Below, in pieces: positions 17,744-31,992 of a DNA stretch of 64,000 nucleotides. How positions within the stretch are numbered: position 1 is the stretch's first letter; each line of letters starts with the position of its first letter. This DNA is from CAZENU01 sp965222125 (GTDB lineage Bacteria; Chloroflexota; Dehalococcoidia; Lucifugimonadales; CAZENU01). Position numbers and translations under genes: made by a program. The DNA lies in the NCBI GenBank assembly GCA_965222125.1, contig CBDCTC010000005.1:62001-126000 (forward strand). Reading direction: 5' to 3'. Under the pieces are notes generated by a model. The model was given only the letters and a program-made list of their open reading frames with translations. It searched no databases and had not been told where the DNA came from.

Positions 17744-20700
17744 GCTTCAATGGGGCCGCGACCTAACGGTCGCGGATAGCTGGGAGCGAACGACAGCATC
17801 GACGTGCGCATTTATGAGCTTCAATGGGGCCGCGACCTAACGGTCGCGGATAGGCAGGTCGCCGAGATGGACAAGGTGGACGCGGAGATGCTTCAATGGG
17901 GCCGCGACCTAACGGTCGCGGATAGGAGTGGCTATTGGCTGACCTTCACCGACGAGAGGACGCTTCAATGGGGCCGCGACCTAACGGTCGCGGATAGACG
18001 CCCTGGCGTGGCAAGGATCGCGACAGGCGCGAGGCTTCAATGGGGCCGCGACCTAACGGTCGCGGATAGACCGTGGCGGGCTGTGAATGGCCTGCAAACG
18101 TCAGACGCTTCAATGGGGCCGCGACCTAACGGTCGCGGATATGTAAACAGGAGAAAGGTGCTCAGATGTCCAAGGCCGCTTCAATGGGGCCGCGACCTAA
18201 CGGTCGCGGATATTTGAGGAAGTTTTGGTTTGCCCAATCGCCACCGTTAGGGCTTCAATGGGGCCGCGACCTAACGGTCGCGGATATGCGCGACGAGATC
18301 ACCCGCTGCATGCAGGCCTTGTCGCTTCAATGGGGCCGCGACCTAACGGTCGCGGATATGTGACGTTCACCGGCGTGGCCTAGGAGGGCAGCATGGCGCT
18401 TCAATGGGGCCGCGACCTAACGGTCGCGGATATGAGGAACGCATCGCACTGGGATACCGTGATCACCGACTGGCTTCAATGGGGCCGCGACCTAACGGTC
18501 GCGGATATTCAGTAGTTGGATGCACGCATGAGCCTAGCACCGATAGCTTCAATGGGGCCGCGACCTAACGGTCGCGGATATCAGCGGTCACACAGGAAGA
18601 CCTACGGGAATTCTGGCTGCTTCAATGGGGCCGCGACCTAACGGTCGCGGATATGCGAAGGGTGTAGCGGAGTCTTGCGGCGCTACCGCGCTTCAATGGG
18701 GCCGCGACCTAACGGTCGCGGATATCGAGCTCCGAGTGGCCGGCCCGCCAACTGGCTGCCTGGCTTCAATGGGGCCGCGACCTAACGGTCGCGGATATGG
18801 GGTTCTCCCGCGCCTCTTCGTGCGTGTCCCGCATGCTTCAATGGGGCCGCGACCTAACGGTCGCGGATATTTGGAGCATGTCGGTATCTCTGCTGCGCCA
18901 CGCGTCGCTTCAATGGGGCCGCGACCTAACGGTCGCGGATATTCGCCAAGCTCGCGTCGGTGTGGCAGACGAACGGCGGCTTCAATGGGGCCGCGACCTA
19001 ACGGTCGCGGATATGAACAACATGGCGCGAATCAGGATCGATGCGCGCTTGCTTCAATGGGGCCGCGACCTAACGGTCGCGGATATCTGTCCGCCGACCG
19101 CGTCCCGCACGCGATCAACCGCGCTTCAATGGGGCCGCGACCTAACGGTCGCGGATATACGGCCAGGCTGTGCATATTGGAGTGGATATTGGGCGCTTCA
19201 ATGGGGCCGCGACCTAACGGTCGCGGATATGCCCAGCCAAGCCATGCTCTAATCGATCGTCGCGGTGCTTCAATGGGGCCGCGACCTAACGGTCGCGGAT
19301 ATATAACCTTTTCGGCGGCACTGCTGTCGGCCATCGCCGCTTCAATGGGGCCGCGACCTAACGGTCGCGGATATTAGAACGCCTGAGACTCAATCTCCGT
19401 CACGACGATTGCTTCAATGGGGCCGCGACCTAACGGTCGCGGATATGTCCATCCCCAGCGTGTGCGGGCTTCCGGGGTCGCGCTTCAATGGGGCCGCGAC
19501 CTAACGGTCGCGGATATCCGGCGAGTGGACCACGCCCCCAACGCGCGCCTGGAGGCTTCAATGGGGCCGCGACCTAACGGTCGCGGATATGACAGGCCCA
19601 CTTACCGCCGTGACCCGTGCACGACTGCTTCAATGGGGCCGCGACCTAACGGTCGCGGATATTGCCGCGATTATGGCGTCCGGGCAGGGAAGATCTACGC
19701 TTCAATGGGGCCGCGACCTAACGGTCGCGGATATGTCGTCGGCGGGTTGGTTGGGATTGACGAGTATCCAGCTTCAATGGGGCCGCGACCTAACGGTCGC
19801 GGATATACACGCTGGACATGGACGCTCCTTGACTGGAGAGATGCTTCAATGGGGCCGCGACCTAACGGTCGCGGATATGAGAATCGAGCGGTTCATGTAC
19901 CACCGGGCGTTGCGGCTTCAATGGGGCCGCGACCTAACGGTCGCGGATATCCCATGAGCTACTGGCTCGGAGGCTGACATCGTGACGCTTCAATGGGGCC
20001 GCGACCTAACGGTCGCGGATATGTCGTCACATCAATGGACGCGGTTTCCCGGTCTAGCGCTTCAATGGGGCCGCGACCTAACGGTCGCGGATATCTGGGG
20101 TTTCTGACTCTTGCCGTCTTATTGGGGGGCGCTTCAATGGGGCCGCGACCTAACGGTCGCGGATATATGGATACGAGAACTCCAACGCGAGGGCGTGCTG
20201 CGCTTCAATGGGGCCGCGACCTAACGGTCGCGGATATGCGCCTCCGGCTGCCTCACTGATGCGAGTAGGCCGCGCTTCAATGGGGCCGCGACCTAACGGT
20301 CGCGGATATATATCTGCTCCCCCTGTCTTGTGATGGGGGAATAGGCTTCAATGGGGCCGCGACCTAACGGTCGCGGATATATCCCACCGGAGCTTTACGA
20401 CATGCAAAACGACGCGCTTCAATGGGGCCGCGACCTAACGGTCGCGGATATGCGCTGCTGTACGGCAACGCGCTGGCCGTACCGGAGCTTCAATGGGGCC
20501 GCGACCTAACGGTCGCGGATATGCGAGCGGTCGGGCGGGCGCATGTACGACATCCGCGACGCTTCAATGGGGCCGCGACCTAACGGTCGCGGATATGGCC
20601 TTCTGGTTGTGGATGCCGACTGCCCACTCCCCGCTTCAATGGGGCCGCGACCTAACGGTCGCGGATATGTACTGGTAGCTTGCGCCCTTCTTGGCGCTTG

Positions 20701-23700
20701 CGGAGCTTCAATGGGGCCGCGACCTAACGGTCGCGGATATACGATACAGGCCACCAAAGGAGCACGCGACACGTACGTCGCTTCAATGGGGCCGCGACCT
20801 AACGGTCGCGGATATCAGAACGTATGGGTGATCGACAGCGGGAACACCCGGCTTCAATGGGGCCGCGACCTAACGGTCGCGGATATGCCTTTGCGACCCC
20901 ACAAGCCCGCACACGCTGGACATGCTTCAATGGGGCCGCGACCTAACGGTCGCGGATATCCGGTGACATATCCCGGTAGCCCTGTCCCATGGGGTGGCTT
21001 CAATGGGGCCGCGACCTAACGGTCGCGGATATATAAATGGCACAGGCTGCAGCTGGAGACAGGTCTATGCTTCAATGGGGCCGCGACCTAACGGTCGCGG
21101 ATATTCGTTCAAGCCGCGGCGGTCTGGTCGGCCTGGGCGCGCTTCAATGGGGCCGCGACCTAACGGTCGCGGATATGTGGCCTCGCGCTCTATCGCCCGG
21201 CGAAGTGGCGCGCTTCAATGGGGCCGCGACCTAACGGTCGCGGATATAAGAATGACGGCGTGGGCGGGTTGTATACGGCCATGCTTCAATGGGGCCGCGA
21301 CCTAACGGTCGCGGATATGCGGATCAGCTTGCGAACGGCGTACAGCTGCCGAAGCGCTTCAATGGGGCCGCGACCTAACGGTCGCGGATATGCGCGGCGG
21401 CGAACGAAGCGCGCCAACGATGATCTCGCTTCAATGGGGCCGCGACCTAACGGTCGCGGATATGAGCCGCCTCTTGGCATCTTGCCACCGCTCGAACCCG
21501 CTTCAATGGGGCCGCGACCTAACGGTCGCGGATATACCAAGGGGGCAAATGTGGTGCTCAAGTCTGCCAAGGCTTCAATGGGGCCGCGACCTAACGGTCG
21601 CGGATATCGCGGGCGGCCGTTCCTTCGAGGGCAGTCAGTCCCGGGCTTCAATGGGGCCGCGACCTAACGGTCGCGGATATACCATCCACGCAGCAGGAGA
21701 GGGAAGAAGAACGAGCCGCTTCAATGGGGCCGCGACCTAACGGTCGCGGATATCTAGCCCAGCTCGAGGCCGAAAGACGGACTCTGGTAGCTTCAATGGG
21801 GCCGCGACCTAACGGTCGCGGATATGATGTCCGACTCTGCGCGGTGAGCGTCGACGGCTGCGGGCTTCAATGGGGCCGCGACCTAACGGTCGCGGATATC
21901 CCGGTCATAGTCGGTTGGCGGCTCTATTTGGACTGGCTTCAATGGGGCCGCGACCTAACGGTCGCGGATATACGCCGATGAGTTTCAACATGGCCGACGA
22001 CGCCATGCTTCAATGGGGCCGCGACCTAACGGTCGCGGATATATGGGAATCTCAACGAAAGGAGCTATATGACGAAGCGGCTTCAATGGGGCCGCGACCT
22101 AACGGTCGCGGATATACGGACGCGGGGGCGTGGGTGAGCACTGTGGTCGAGCTTCAATGGGGCCGCGACCTAACGGTCGCGGATATCAGCTGCTCCGCGT
22201 CTACTGCCATCGGGATGCGCGCGCTTCAATGGGGCCGCGACCTAACGGTCGCGGATATGCGGACATATGGGATGAGGCCGTCTGGCACGCCGCGCTTCAA
22301 TGGGGCCGCGACCTAACGGTCGCGGATATGCCATGGACCAGATGCTGGTCACCCAACGGGTCGGCGCTTCAATGGGGCCGCGACCTAACGGTCGCGGATA
22401 TGCGGGTCTATCACGACAGTAGCGTATCGTGACGATGGGCTTCAATGGGGCCGCGACCTAACGGTCGCGGATATAGGATGTGATGGGGTATGCTCGAAAG
22501 GGCGTGGAGACGCTTCAATGGGGCCGCGACCTAACGGTCGCGGATATGCCAGGCTGCCGGCGCTCTGGACGCGGCCGGCGAAGCTTCAATGGGGCCGCGA
22601 CCTAACGGTCGCGGATATCTCTTCGATGGCGACCGCAAAATCCTGCTCCATACGTGCTTCAATGGGGCCGCGACCTAACGGTCGCGGATATCGAATACCC
22701 GGACTTGGGTACCCGTCGGCAGGTGTCGCTTCAATGGGGCCGCGACCTAACGGTCGCGGATATGTGGTATATGAACCGCTCGATTCTCTCGGATATCCGG
22801 CTTCAATGGGGCCGCGACCTAACGGTCGCGGATATGCCCGCCAGATTGCGGGCCGCCATTGATGCGCCCGGCTTCAATGGGGCCGCGACCTAACGGTCGC
22901 GGATATATCATCACGTCCGCGGGGGCGTGGGTGTCGGCGGTGCTTCAATGGGGCCGCGACCTAACGGTCGCGGATATAACTTGAGCAGGAAATAGCCGTC
23001 ACTGCCGCGCTCGCTTCAATGGGGCCGCGACCTAACGGTCGCGGATATGACAAGGTGAGCGGGGTCTTCGTGGCTTTACGGGCCCGCTTCAATGGGGCCG
23101 CGACCTAACGGTCGCGGATATGACTCATCCTCGGCGGCGGCGAGGTCTCGCCGATAGCGCTTCAATGGGGCCGCGACCTAACGGTCGCGGATATCCCCTC
23201 GCCGCCATTGCTCCCACTGGAGCCCGTCCTGCTTCAATGGGGCCGCGACCTAACGGTCGCGGATATCCCAGACAGACGGCCCCGCGCGGTCGGGTAGCTC
23301 CTCGCTTCAATGGGGCCGCGACCTAACGGTCGCGGATATGCAAGAATGACGGCGTCGGTTCGTTGTACACGGCCATGCTTCAATGGGGCCGCGACCTAAC
23401 GGTCGCGGATATGCGGTCATCGCCTAGCGGCCTGAGCTGCGCTAGGGTGCTTCAATGGGGCCGCGACCTAACGGTCGCGGATATTACCAGCCCTCCATGG
23501 CCTTGACCTCGTCGGGCTCGCTTCAATGGGGCCGCGACCTAACGGTCGCGGATATATCGCCTGTGCCTCGTCTTCCTCCTCATACCAGCTGGCTTCAATG
23601 GGGCCGCGACCTAACGGTCGCGGATATGCCGACCTCGGGGGAGCATCCCGACCACGGCCCCTGCTTCAATGGGGCCGCGACCTAACGGTCGCGGATATTT

Positions 23701-26700
23701 GCGGGGGACGCTCAGGACGGCGATTGAGACCTCGCGGCTTCAATGGGGCCGCGACCTAACGGTCGCGGATATCTGAACTCAACCCAGCCTTGGCGAGATT
23801 CACCCGCACGCTTCAATGGGGCCGCGACCTAACGGTCGCGGATATACGTCCGCGGGGGCGTGGGTGAGCACTGTGGTCGAGCTTCAATGGGGCCGCGACC
23901 TAACGGTCGCGGATATGCCGACGAGGTCAAGGCAATGGAGGGCTGGTAGTGAGGCTTCAATGGGGCCGCGACCTAACGGTCGCGGATATCCCGGTAGGGG
24001 GGGTAGGGTGATTGTGATCGCCTGCTCGGCTTCAATGGGGCCGCGACCTAACGGTCGCGGATATCCGCTCTACCCCTGCAGCCTTTTCGACCGCCGCGGC
24101 GCTTCAATGGGGCCGCGACCTAACGGTCGCGGATATGACTATACTACTGGGGAGGTGGCCGAAATGGAATCGCTTCAATGGGGCCGCGACCTAACGGTCG
24201 CGGATATTGGGCTAGTTTCATGAAAATCTCCTCTAATCGTTACGCGCTTCAATGGGGCCGCGACCTAACGGTCGCGGATATATGGGGGAATCGTAACATC
24301 GCCGTAACGATAGTGTGCTTCAATGGGGCCGCGACCTAACGGTCGCGGATATTTCTCCAGTAAACCCTTACGCGAGAATTCTACTATGGCTTCAATGGGG
24401 CCGCGACCTAACGGTCGCGGATATGACCTGATGCTGAACCCGTACGCGGACACCAGCTTCGCTTCAATGGGGCCGCGACCTAACGGTCGCGGATATGCGA
24501 CGTGCACGAGGTCAAGGCCGCGATGACGCGCTCGCTTCAATGGGGCCGCGACCTAACGGTCGCGGATATTCCCCTGTCGGGGGGTTCGCCCTCTTAGCTT
24601 AAGTGTCTGCTTCAATGGGGCCGCGACCTAACGGTCGCGGATATCCATGCTCCCATCTTACCAGCCTCGATGGTCACGTCGCTTCAATGGGGCCGCGACC
24701 TAACGGTCGCGGATATTCACGACGAGACGGCGCAGGTGTTGCGCGGATACCTGCTTCAATGGGGCCGCGACCTAACGGTCGCGGATATGCCCTTGACCTC
24801 GCCGGCCGTGGATATGGAGACCCGCTTCAATGGGGCCGCGACCTAACGGTCGCGGATATCCGGATATTGGTCTAAGATTCGTTACATTACCCCTAGGCTT
24901 CAATGGGGCCGCGACCTAACGGTCGCGGATATGCAACCGCCCCCGCTTCGTCCACGTCCACTCGCAGAGCTTCAATGGGGCCGCGACCTAACGGTCGCGG
25001 ATATACGCTCCGCGAGAAGCCAAGGCGTCGGCTGTGGCTGGCTTCAATGGGGCCGCGACCTAACGGTCGCGGATATGAGAGTTGAACGCGGCATGTAGGT
25101 AACCCTTGCGCCCGCTTCAATGGGGCCGCGACCTAACGGTCGCGGATATTCGATTGTCCATCCATCCCACGACGGCTAGCAGGCCGGTGCTTCAATGGGG
25201 CCGCGACCTAACGGTCGCGGATATGCCGAAACGCCCTCCGGGGCGTCGGCGAATAGCCAGCTTCAATGGGGCCGCGACCTAACGGTCGCGGATATCTGGC
25301 GCGCCGAAGAAGAGCCCAAGCGCCGGGGCCGCTTCAATGGGGCCGCGACCTAACGGTCGCGGATATGCGGTGACCGTGCGGGACCTGTGGTCACGATACG
25401 TGCTTCAATGGGGCCGCGACCTAACGGTCGCGGATATGTGCGCCGGCGGACGAAGTGGTGGCGGTGCGGGTGGCTTCAATGGGGCCGCGACCTAACGGTC
25501 GCGGATATATCCTAGGGCTACAGTCGCACTACCTGAATCTGCAGGCTTCAATGGGGCCGCGACCTAACGGTCGCGGATATGTGAGCACTGTGGTCGACAA
25601 GGCAATCACGCTGACGGCGCTTCAATGGGGCCGCGACCTAACGGTCGCGGATATAGGCTCATCCTCGGCGGCGGCGAGGTCTCGCCGATAGCGCTTCAAT
25701 GGGGCCGCGACCTAACGGTCGCGGATATGGAAAGTCAGGAGCGGAGTTGTTACCCCCGACGGAGCTTCAATGGGGCCGCGACCTAACGGTCGCGGATATT
25801 TAGCGGGCCTTCGGCAGGCGAACACCGCGCAACTCGCTTCAATGGGGCCGCGACCTAACGGTCGCGGATATAGGGGCCCTAAGCGTGGATGTCGTCTTGC
25901 CTAGCGAGCTTCAATGGGGCCGCGACCTAACGGTCGCGGATATGAAATCATGGCGGCGCACTAGGTCCACGACCTCATCGGCTTCAATGGGGCCGCGACC
26001 TAACGGTCGCGGATATGGAAGCTATGACGTTGGCGGCGATGGCCGATGGGCAGCTTCAATGGGGCCGCGACCTAACGGTCGCGGATATTGACGTTCACCG
26101 GCGTGGCATAGGAGGGCAGCATGGCGCTTCAATGGGGCCGCGACCTAACGGTCGCGGATATGTCGGGGCACGCTACCTGTGGCGAGAGGAAGTGGCAGGC
26201 TTCAATGGGGCCGCGACCTAACGGTCGCGGATATACGCGGCCATGGATGCGAGCTCTGAGGTGGTTGAGGCGCTTCAATGGGGCCGCGACCTAACGGTCG
26301 CGGATATGCGGCGATCCCAACGGTGGCTATCTGGTCTCACCGGGCTTCAATGGGGCCGCGACCTAACGGTCGCGGATATCCCGCCCAACCGGCGGCCAGT
26401 GCGGGTTGCGCACGTCGCTTCAATGGGGCCGCGACCTAACGGTCGCGGATATGCAGCGTGGCATGACGTACAAGTGCGCCGACTGCGTCGCTTCAATGGG
26501 GCCGCGACCTAACGGTCGCGGATATCTGAACGACATCGTGCTATCGAGCGTCGGTGGTGATGCTTCAATGGGGCCGCGACCTAACGGTCGCGGATATTTG
26601 GCGCGGCAGGGCTTGGCATGGCTGGGCTAGGCAAGGCTTCAATGGGGCCGCGACCTAACGGTCGCGGATATGTCGTCACATCAATGGACGCGGTTTCCCG

Positions 26701-29700
26701 GTCTAGCGCTTCAATGGGGCCGCGACCTAACGGTCGCGGATATGTAGCCCATGATGTCGCCATAGGGCGAGTCCTCCCGGCTTCAATGGGGCCGCGACCT
26801 AACGGTCGCGGATATAACTGACGACCGAGCAGGACAAGGTGGTGGAGCTCGCTTCAATGGGGCCGCGACCTAACGGTCGCGGATATACGGCCGCGCGCGA
26901 CTACTCGGTCGTCGAAGTGGCCGCTTCAATGGGGCCGCGACCTAACGGTCGCGGATATGCAGTCAGCTGGTGCGATACGTCGTTGCTGTCGATGCTTCAA
27001 TGGGGCCGCGACCTAACGGTCGCGGATATTGGCCGAGGAGATTGCGCACCGCGGTCATTTGGGCCTGGCTTCAATGGGGCCGCGACCTAACGGTCGCGGA
27101 TATGAGATCGCAGAGGAGAAGTAATGCCAGTCCTCCCGGGCTTCAATGGGGCCGCGACCTAACGGTCGCGGATATCCCCGAATTGGTAGGCCTGTACGTC
27201 GGCCGTGCCGTAGCTTCAATGGGGCCGCGACCTAACGGTCGCGGATATAGGGATGGGAGGCAGAAGGGAGAAGGGGAACGACAGCTTCAATGGGGCCGCG
27301 ACCTAACGGTCGCGGATATCCCGCTCGGCCTCATCGCGGTCGCGATACCACGGCAGCGCTTCAATGGGGCCGCGACCTAACAGTCGCGGATATACCACCC
27401 GCAGGTCAAGGGCAGTGTCACCCATCCCGCTTCAATGGGGCCGCGACCTAACGGTCGCGGATATGCGCAGTTGATATGGAGGAAACAGAAGGCGGTGATG
27501 CTTCAATGGGGCCGCGACCTAACGGTCGCGGATATATCAGGATCGCAACAGGATCGCATCAGGATCGCAACGGCTTCAATGGGGCCGCGACCTAACGGTC
27601 GCGGATATCGATGATCCGCCTGTCACACTGTTACTCCGCTCGCCATGCTTCAATGGGGCCGCGACCTAACGGTCGCGGATATTGGCGCGCCGCTGAGCAT
27701 CTTGCCACCGCTCGAACCCGCTTCAATGGGGCCGCGACCTAACGGTCGCGGATATCACGATGCCCGCGATGAGCGCGATGATGGGCAGCAGGGGCTTCAA
27801 TGGGGCCGCGACCTAACGGTCGCGGATATCTGGACGTGGCGGAATGGGACGCGTGCGCCACGTCGCTTCAATGGGGCCGCGACCTAACGGTCGCGGATAT
27901 GCCATTTTCGCTAAACTCCTTGCGGGAACGCTTGCAGCTTCAATGGGGCCGCGACCTAACGGTCGCGGATATTACAGATTGCGGAAGCTGGCCCTGCGCG
28001 ACGGCAGCCGCTTCAATGGGGCCGCGACCTAACGGTCGCGGATATTCGCCCGTCCGCTCGCTAAACCGCATGCCGACCGCGCTTCAATGGGGCCGCGACC
28101 TAACGGTCGCGGATATTTGGACGTGGGGACACAAGCTCACCTGCTTTGGGGGTTGCTTCAATGGGGCCGCGACCTAACGGTCGCGGATATTCACGGCCCA
28201 ACGTCGTATCGGGGAGGGATAGGTCGCTTCAATGGGGCCGCGACCTAACGGTCGCGGATATACCAGCTGGCACTTGTTGTATGGGGCGCGTTGGAAAGCT
28301 TCAATGGGGCCGCGACCTAACGGTCGCGGATATTCCGGCGCTATGCGCTGATTGAGGTACAGATTCCGGCTTCAATGGGGCCGCGACCTAACGGTCGCGG
28401 ATATGCAGCGCGGGCAGTTATCAGGCATTTGCTCCTCCATGCTTCAATGGGGCCGCGACCTAACGGTCGCGGATATGGGATGCCTATCAACCCGTCGGTC
28501 GGGCCGCTACTGGGCTTCAATGGGGCCGCGACCTAACGGTCGCGGATATGCGGGCAGCTCAAGATTGCCAGCCGAGAGTCCCGAAAGCTTCAATGGGGCC
28601 GCGACCTAACGGTCGCGGATATGTCGAAACCCCGCCATCAGCGGGGTCGGCGAATAGCGCTTCAATGGGGCCGCGACCTAACGGTCGCGGATATTAAAGG
28701 GCAACGTGACGAGTGCCCCAACGCGCGAGGCCGCTTCAATGGGGCCGCGACCTAACGGTCGCGGATATTCAGTGGTCTGGTCTGGTTTAAGGTTGCGGAT
28801 GCCGTAGCTTCAATGGGGCCGCGACCTAACGGTCGCGGATATAAGAGGGAACGGGGGATCGAGCCGCCCGATTCCCTTGCTTCAATGGGGCCGCGACCTA
28901 ACGGTCGCGGATATCCAACTCATAGATGGGCGTGAAGCTGGGGCTATCTAGCTTCAATGGGGCCGCGACCTAACGGTCGCGGATATTCCGGCGTGTCCAC
29001 GCGTCCCATTCCGCCACGTCCAAGCTTCAATGGGGCCGCGACCTAACGGTCGCGGATATCTGGGCTAGGCAAGGCTTGGCATGGCAGGGCTAGGCAAGGC
29101 TTCAATGGGGCCGCGACCTAACGGTCGCGGATATGAGTCGGAAGACGAGGCACAGGCGATTGCCGACGGCCTGCTTCAATGGGGCCGCGACCTAACGGTC
29201 GCGGATATGAGCGCTTGCAAAAGCAACAGCCATGATCGCACGCGGCTTCAATGGGGCCGCGACCTAACGGTCGCGGATATGTCCCGCTCGCGCTGCTCCA
29301 GGAGCGAGCCGACGCGCTTCAATGGGGCCGCGACCTAACGGTCGCGGATATGCGATACCGGCCAGAGACTCGGAGACGATATCGGGTGCTTCAATGGGGC
29401 CGCGACCTAACGGTCGCGGATATATAGCAGAGGACGTGGGCGCACAGTTCGGAGACGATGCTTCAATGGGGCCGCGACCTAACGGTCGCGGATATTTTGA
29501 GGAAGCCGTAGAAATAGACGAGAGCATCCGGCTTCAATGGGGCCGCGACCTAACGGTCGCGGATATCCACCCCAGCCGGTCGCCGGTCACCCGGTAGGGG
29601 AGGCTTCAATGGGGCCGCGACCTAACGGTCGCGGATATACGTTCACCAACGCCAGCACGGCCGGACAGTGGTTGCTTCAATGGGGCCGCGACCTAACGGT

Positions 29701-31992
29701 CGCGGATATGCGATCCGTTCCCGTCCGCGCGATCCAAGTAGATCTGGCTTCAATGGGGCCGCGACCTAACGGTCGCGGATATCTTCGCAAGATCAGAAAC
29801 CTAATCACCGCCCATTTGGCTTCAATGGGGCCGCGACCTAACGGTCGCGGATATGCGGGGTCGCCGCGCCTACTATCCGAGCGTAGACCTCGCTTCAATG
29901 GGGCCGCGACCTAACGGTCGCGGATATCCAAGGGACTCGACACCAAGTCCGCGGCCAAACTCGCTTCAATGGGGCCGCGACCTAACGGTCGCGGATATTC
30001 GATCGAGACGCTGTCCATCAGCGCACCTCCACCGGGCTTCAATGGGGCCGCGACCTAACGGTCGCGGATATGCGGTCGGGCTCGCGGTCTTTGAGTGGCT
30101 CTGTCTAACGCTTCAATGGGGCCGCGACCTAACGGTCGCGGATATCAGCAAGACGCCGCCCCAGAAAACCGCGACCAGCTGCGCTTCAATGGGGCCGCGA
30201 CCTAACGGTCGCGGATATCCAGCTCGTCAGTCCTGTCCGCGGCCAGAGCCGCCCGGCTTCAATGGGGCCGCGACCTAACGGTCGCGGATATACACAATTG
30301 ACGACCGAGCAGGCCTCGGCGCGCACAGCTTCAATGGGGCCGCGACCTAACGGTCGCGGATATTGCCCCGCCGACAGACCATGACGACTTTCGCACTGTC
30401 GCTTCAATGGGGCCGCGACCTAACGGTCGCGGATATCACGGTCGGGGCAAACCCCTTGGGCGAGACGAACGGATGGCTTCAATGGGGCCGCGACCTAACG
30501 GTCGCGGATATATCGTCCCATTCGTCCGGCCCGCAACGGTGAGGGACGCTTCAATGGGGCCGCGACCTAACGGTCGCGGATATGTTCTCGTGCGTCTCCG
30601 CTCAGATTGGAGTGGCTGTGCTTCAATGGGGCCGCGACCTAACGGTCGCGGATATAAGGACACACTGTACAAAAGGCGTTCGGGTACGTCATGCTTCAAT
30701 GGGGCCGCGACCTAACGGTCGCGGATATGCGGCATCTGCCAGTTCTGTGGCGCTAATCCCGCTGCTTCAATGGGGCCGCGACCTAACGGTCGCGGATATA
30801 CGGCGGATCGCGCAGGCGCAGGCCGCGACTGCCGCCGCTTCAATGGGGCCGCGACCTAACGGTCGCGGATATGCGAACCGTTCCCGTCGGCCCTGTCGAG
30901 ATAGATTTGCTTCAATGGGGCCGCGACCTAACGGTCGCGGATATATCGTTGTTGTCGGGGAGCACCGCCACGACGTTGTAGGCTTCAATGGGGCCGCGAC
31001 CTAACGGTCGCGGATATGGGATCTGAACGCCGAGGTACTCGAGCACCTTGCCGGGCTTCAATGGGGCCGCGACCTAACGGTCGCGGATATCACCGAAGCC
31101 ACGTACATGATCGTCAAACGCGTGGAGCTTCAATGGGGCCGCGACCTAACGGTCGCGGATATGTCGTACTAAGGCTTGGGGCGGACTCCGGCCTCTGGAT
31201 GCTTCAATGGGGCCGCGACCTAACGGTCGCGGATATGACGTAATCACGGACGGCCCGCTGAACGTATGAAGGCTTCAATGGGGCCGCGACCTAACGGTCG
31301 CGGATATCCAGGAGGGAGAACCGATGACGAACGAATGGGATTTCGCTTCAATGGGGCCGCGACCTAACGGTCGCGGATATGCCGTCGGCCTCGTGCACGT
31401 GGTCGACCTCCCCGACCTGCTTCAATGGGGCCGCGACCTAACGGTCGCGGATATGTGGACTATGCCTATGCGACGCTGGCCGAGGGGTTGCAGCTTCAAT
31501 GGGGCCGCGACCTAACGGTCGCGGATATGCAATGGGCCGTCCCACGGCGTCGCGTCCCTCATCACGCTTCAATGGGGCCGCGACCTAACGGTCGCGGATA
31601 TGGAGGGACGCGCATCGGCCTGGGGGACTGGCGGCCCGGCTTCAATGGGGCCGCGACCTAACGGTCGCGGATATCCAAGATACGATATCGCCGTTGCTGG
31701 CCCTACGCGCCGCTTCAATGGGGCCGCGACCTAACGGTCGCGGATATACGCCCACACCCAGTCCAGCACGACGCCTGAGGAGGGGCTTCAATGGGGCCGC
31801 GACCTAACGGTCGCGGATATTCGCGGTTCCGACCAGCGCGCGCCGCACGTCATGCAGCTTCAATGGGGCCGCGACCTAACGGTCGCGGATATCTGGCCAA
31901 GGTTCTTGGCACCGACGACCTAACGGTCGCGGATATATGCCGTACGCGCCGGTGCAGCTTCAATGGGGCCGCGACCTAACGGTCGCGGATAT
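17744..31992 (-). CRISPR. Type I-G CRISPR array, 197 full repeats plus one truncated
   Basis: Repeat of 36 bp, on the + strand GCTTCAATGG at one end and TCGCGGATAT at the other, with a perfect 8-bp stem CCGCGACC/GGTCGCGG around a 4-nt loop. Counting by hand I find 197 full repeats at 71-75 bp spacing, hence spacers of 35-39 bp, plus a truncated repeat at 31915-31936. On the minus strand the repeat ends in ATTGAAGC, the common crRNA 5'-handle motif, so transcription is leftward, co-directional with the cas operon. The first five repeats at the left end (17744-18069) end in GGATAG instead of GGATAT, and the repeat at 27358 has one substitution at 27382. Peptide repeats such as MGPRPNGRGY in this region are only translated repeats. 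Confidence 0.98.

Noticed and set aside
17744..31992. Many open frames reading MGPRPNGRGY, LQWGRDLTVADM or YPRPLGRGPIEA repeats
   Set aside because: They are translations of the CRISPR repeat in different frames, not proteins.
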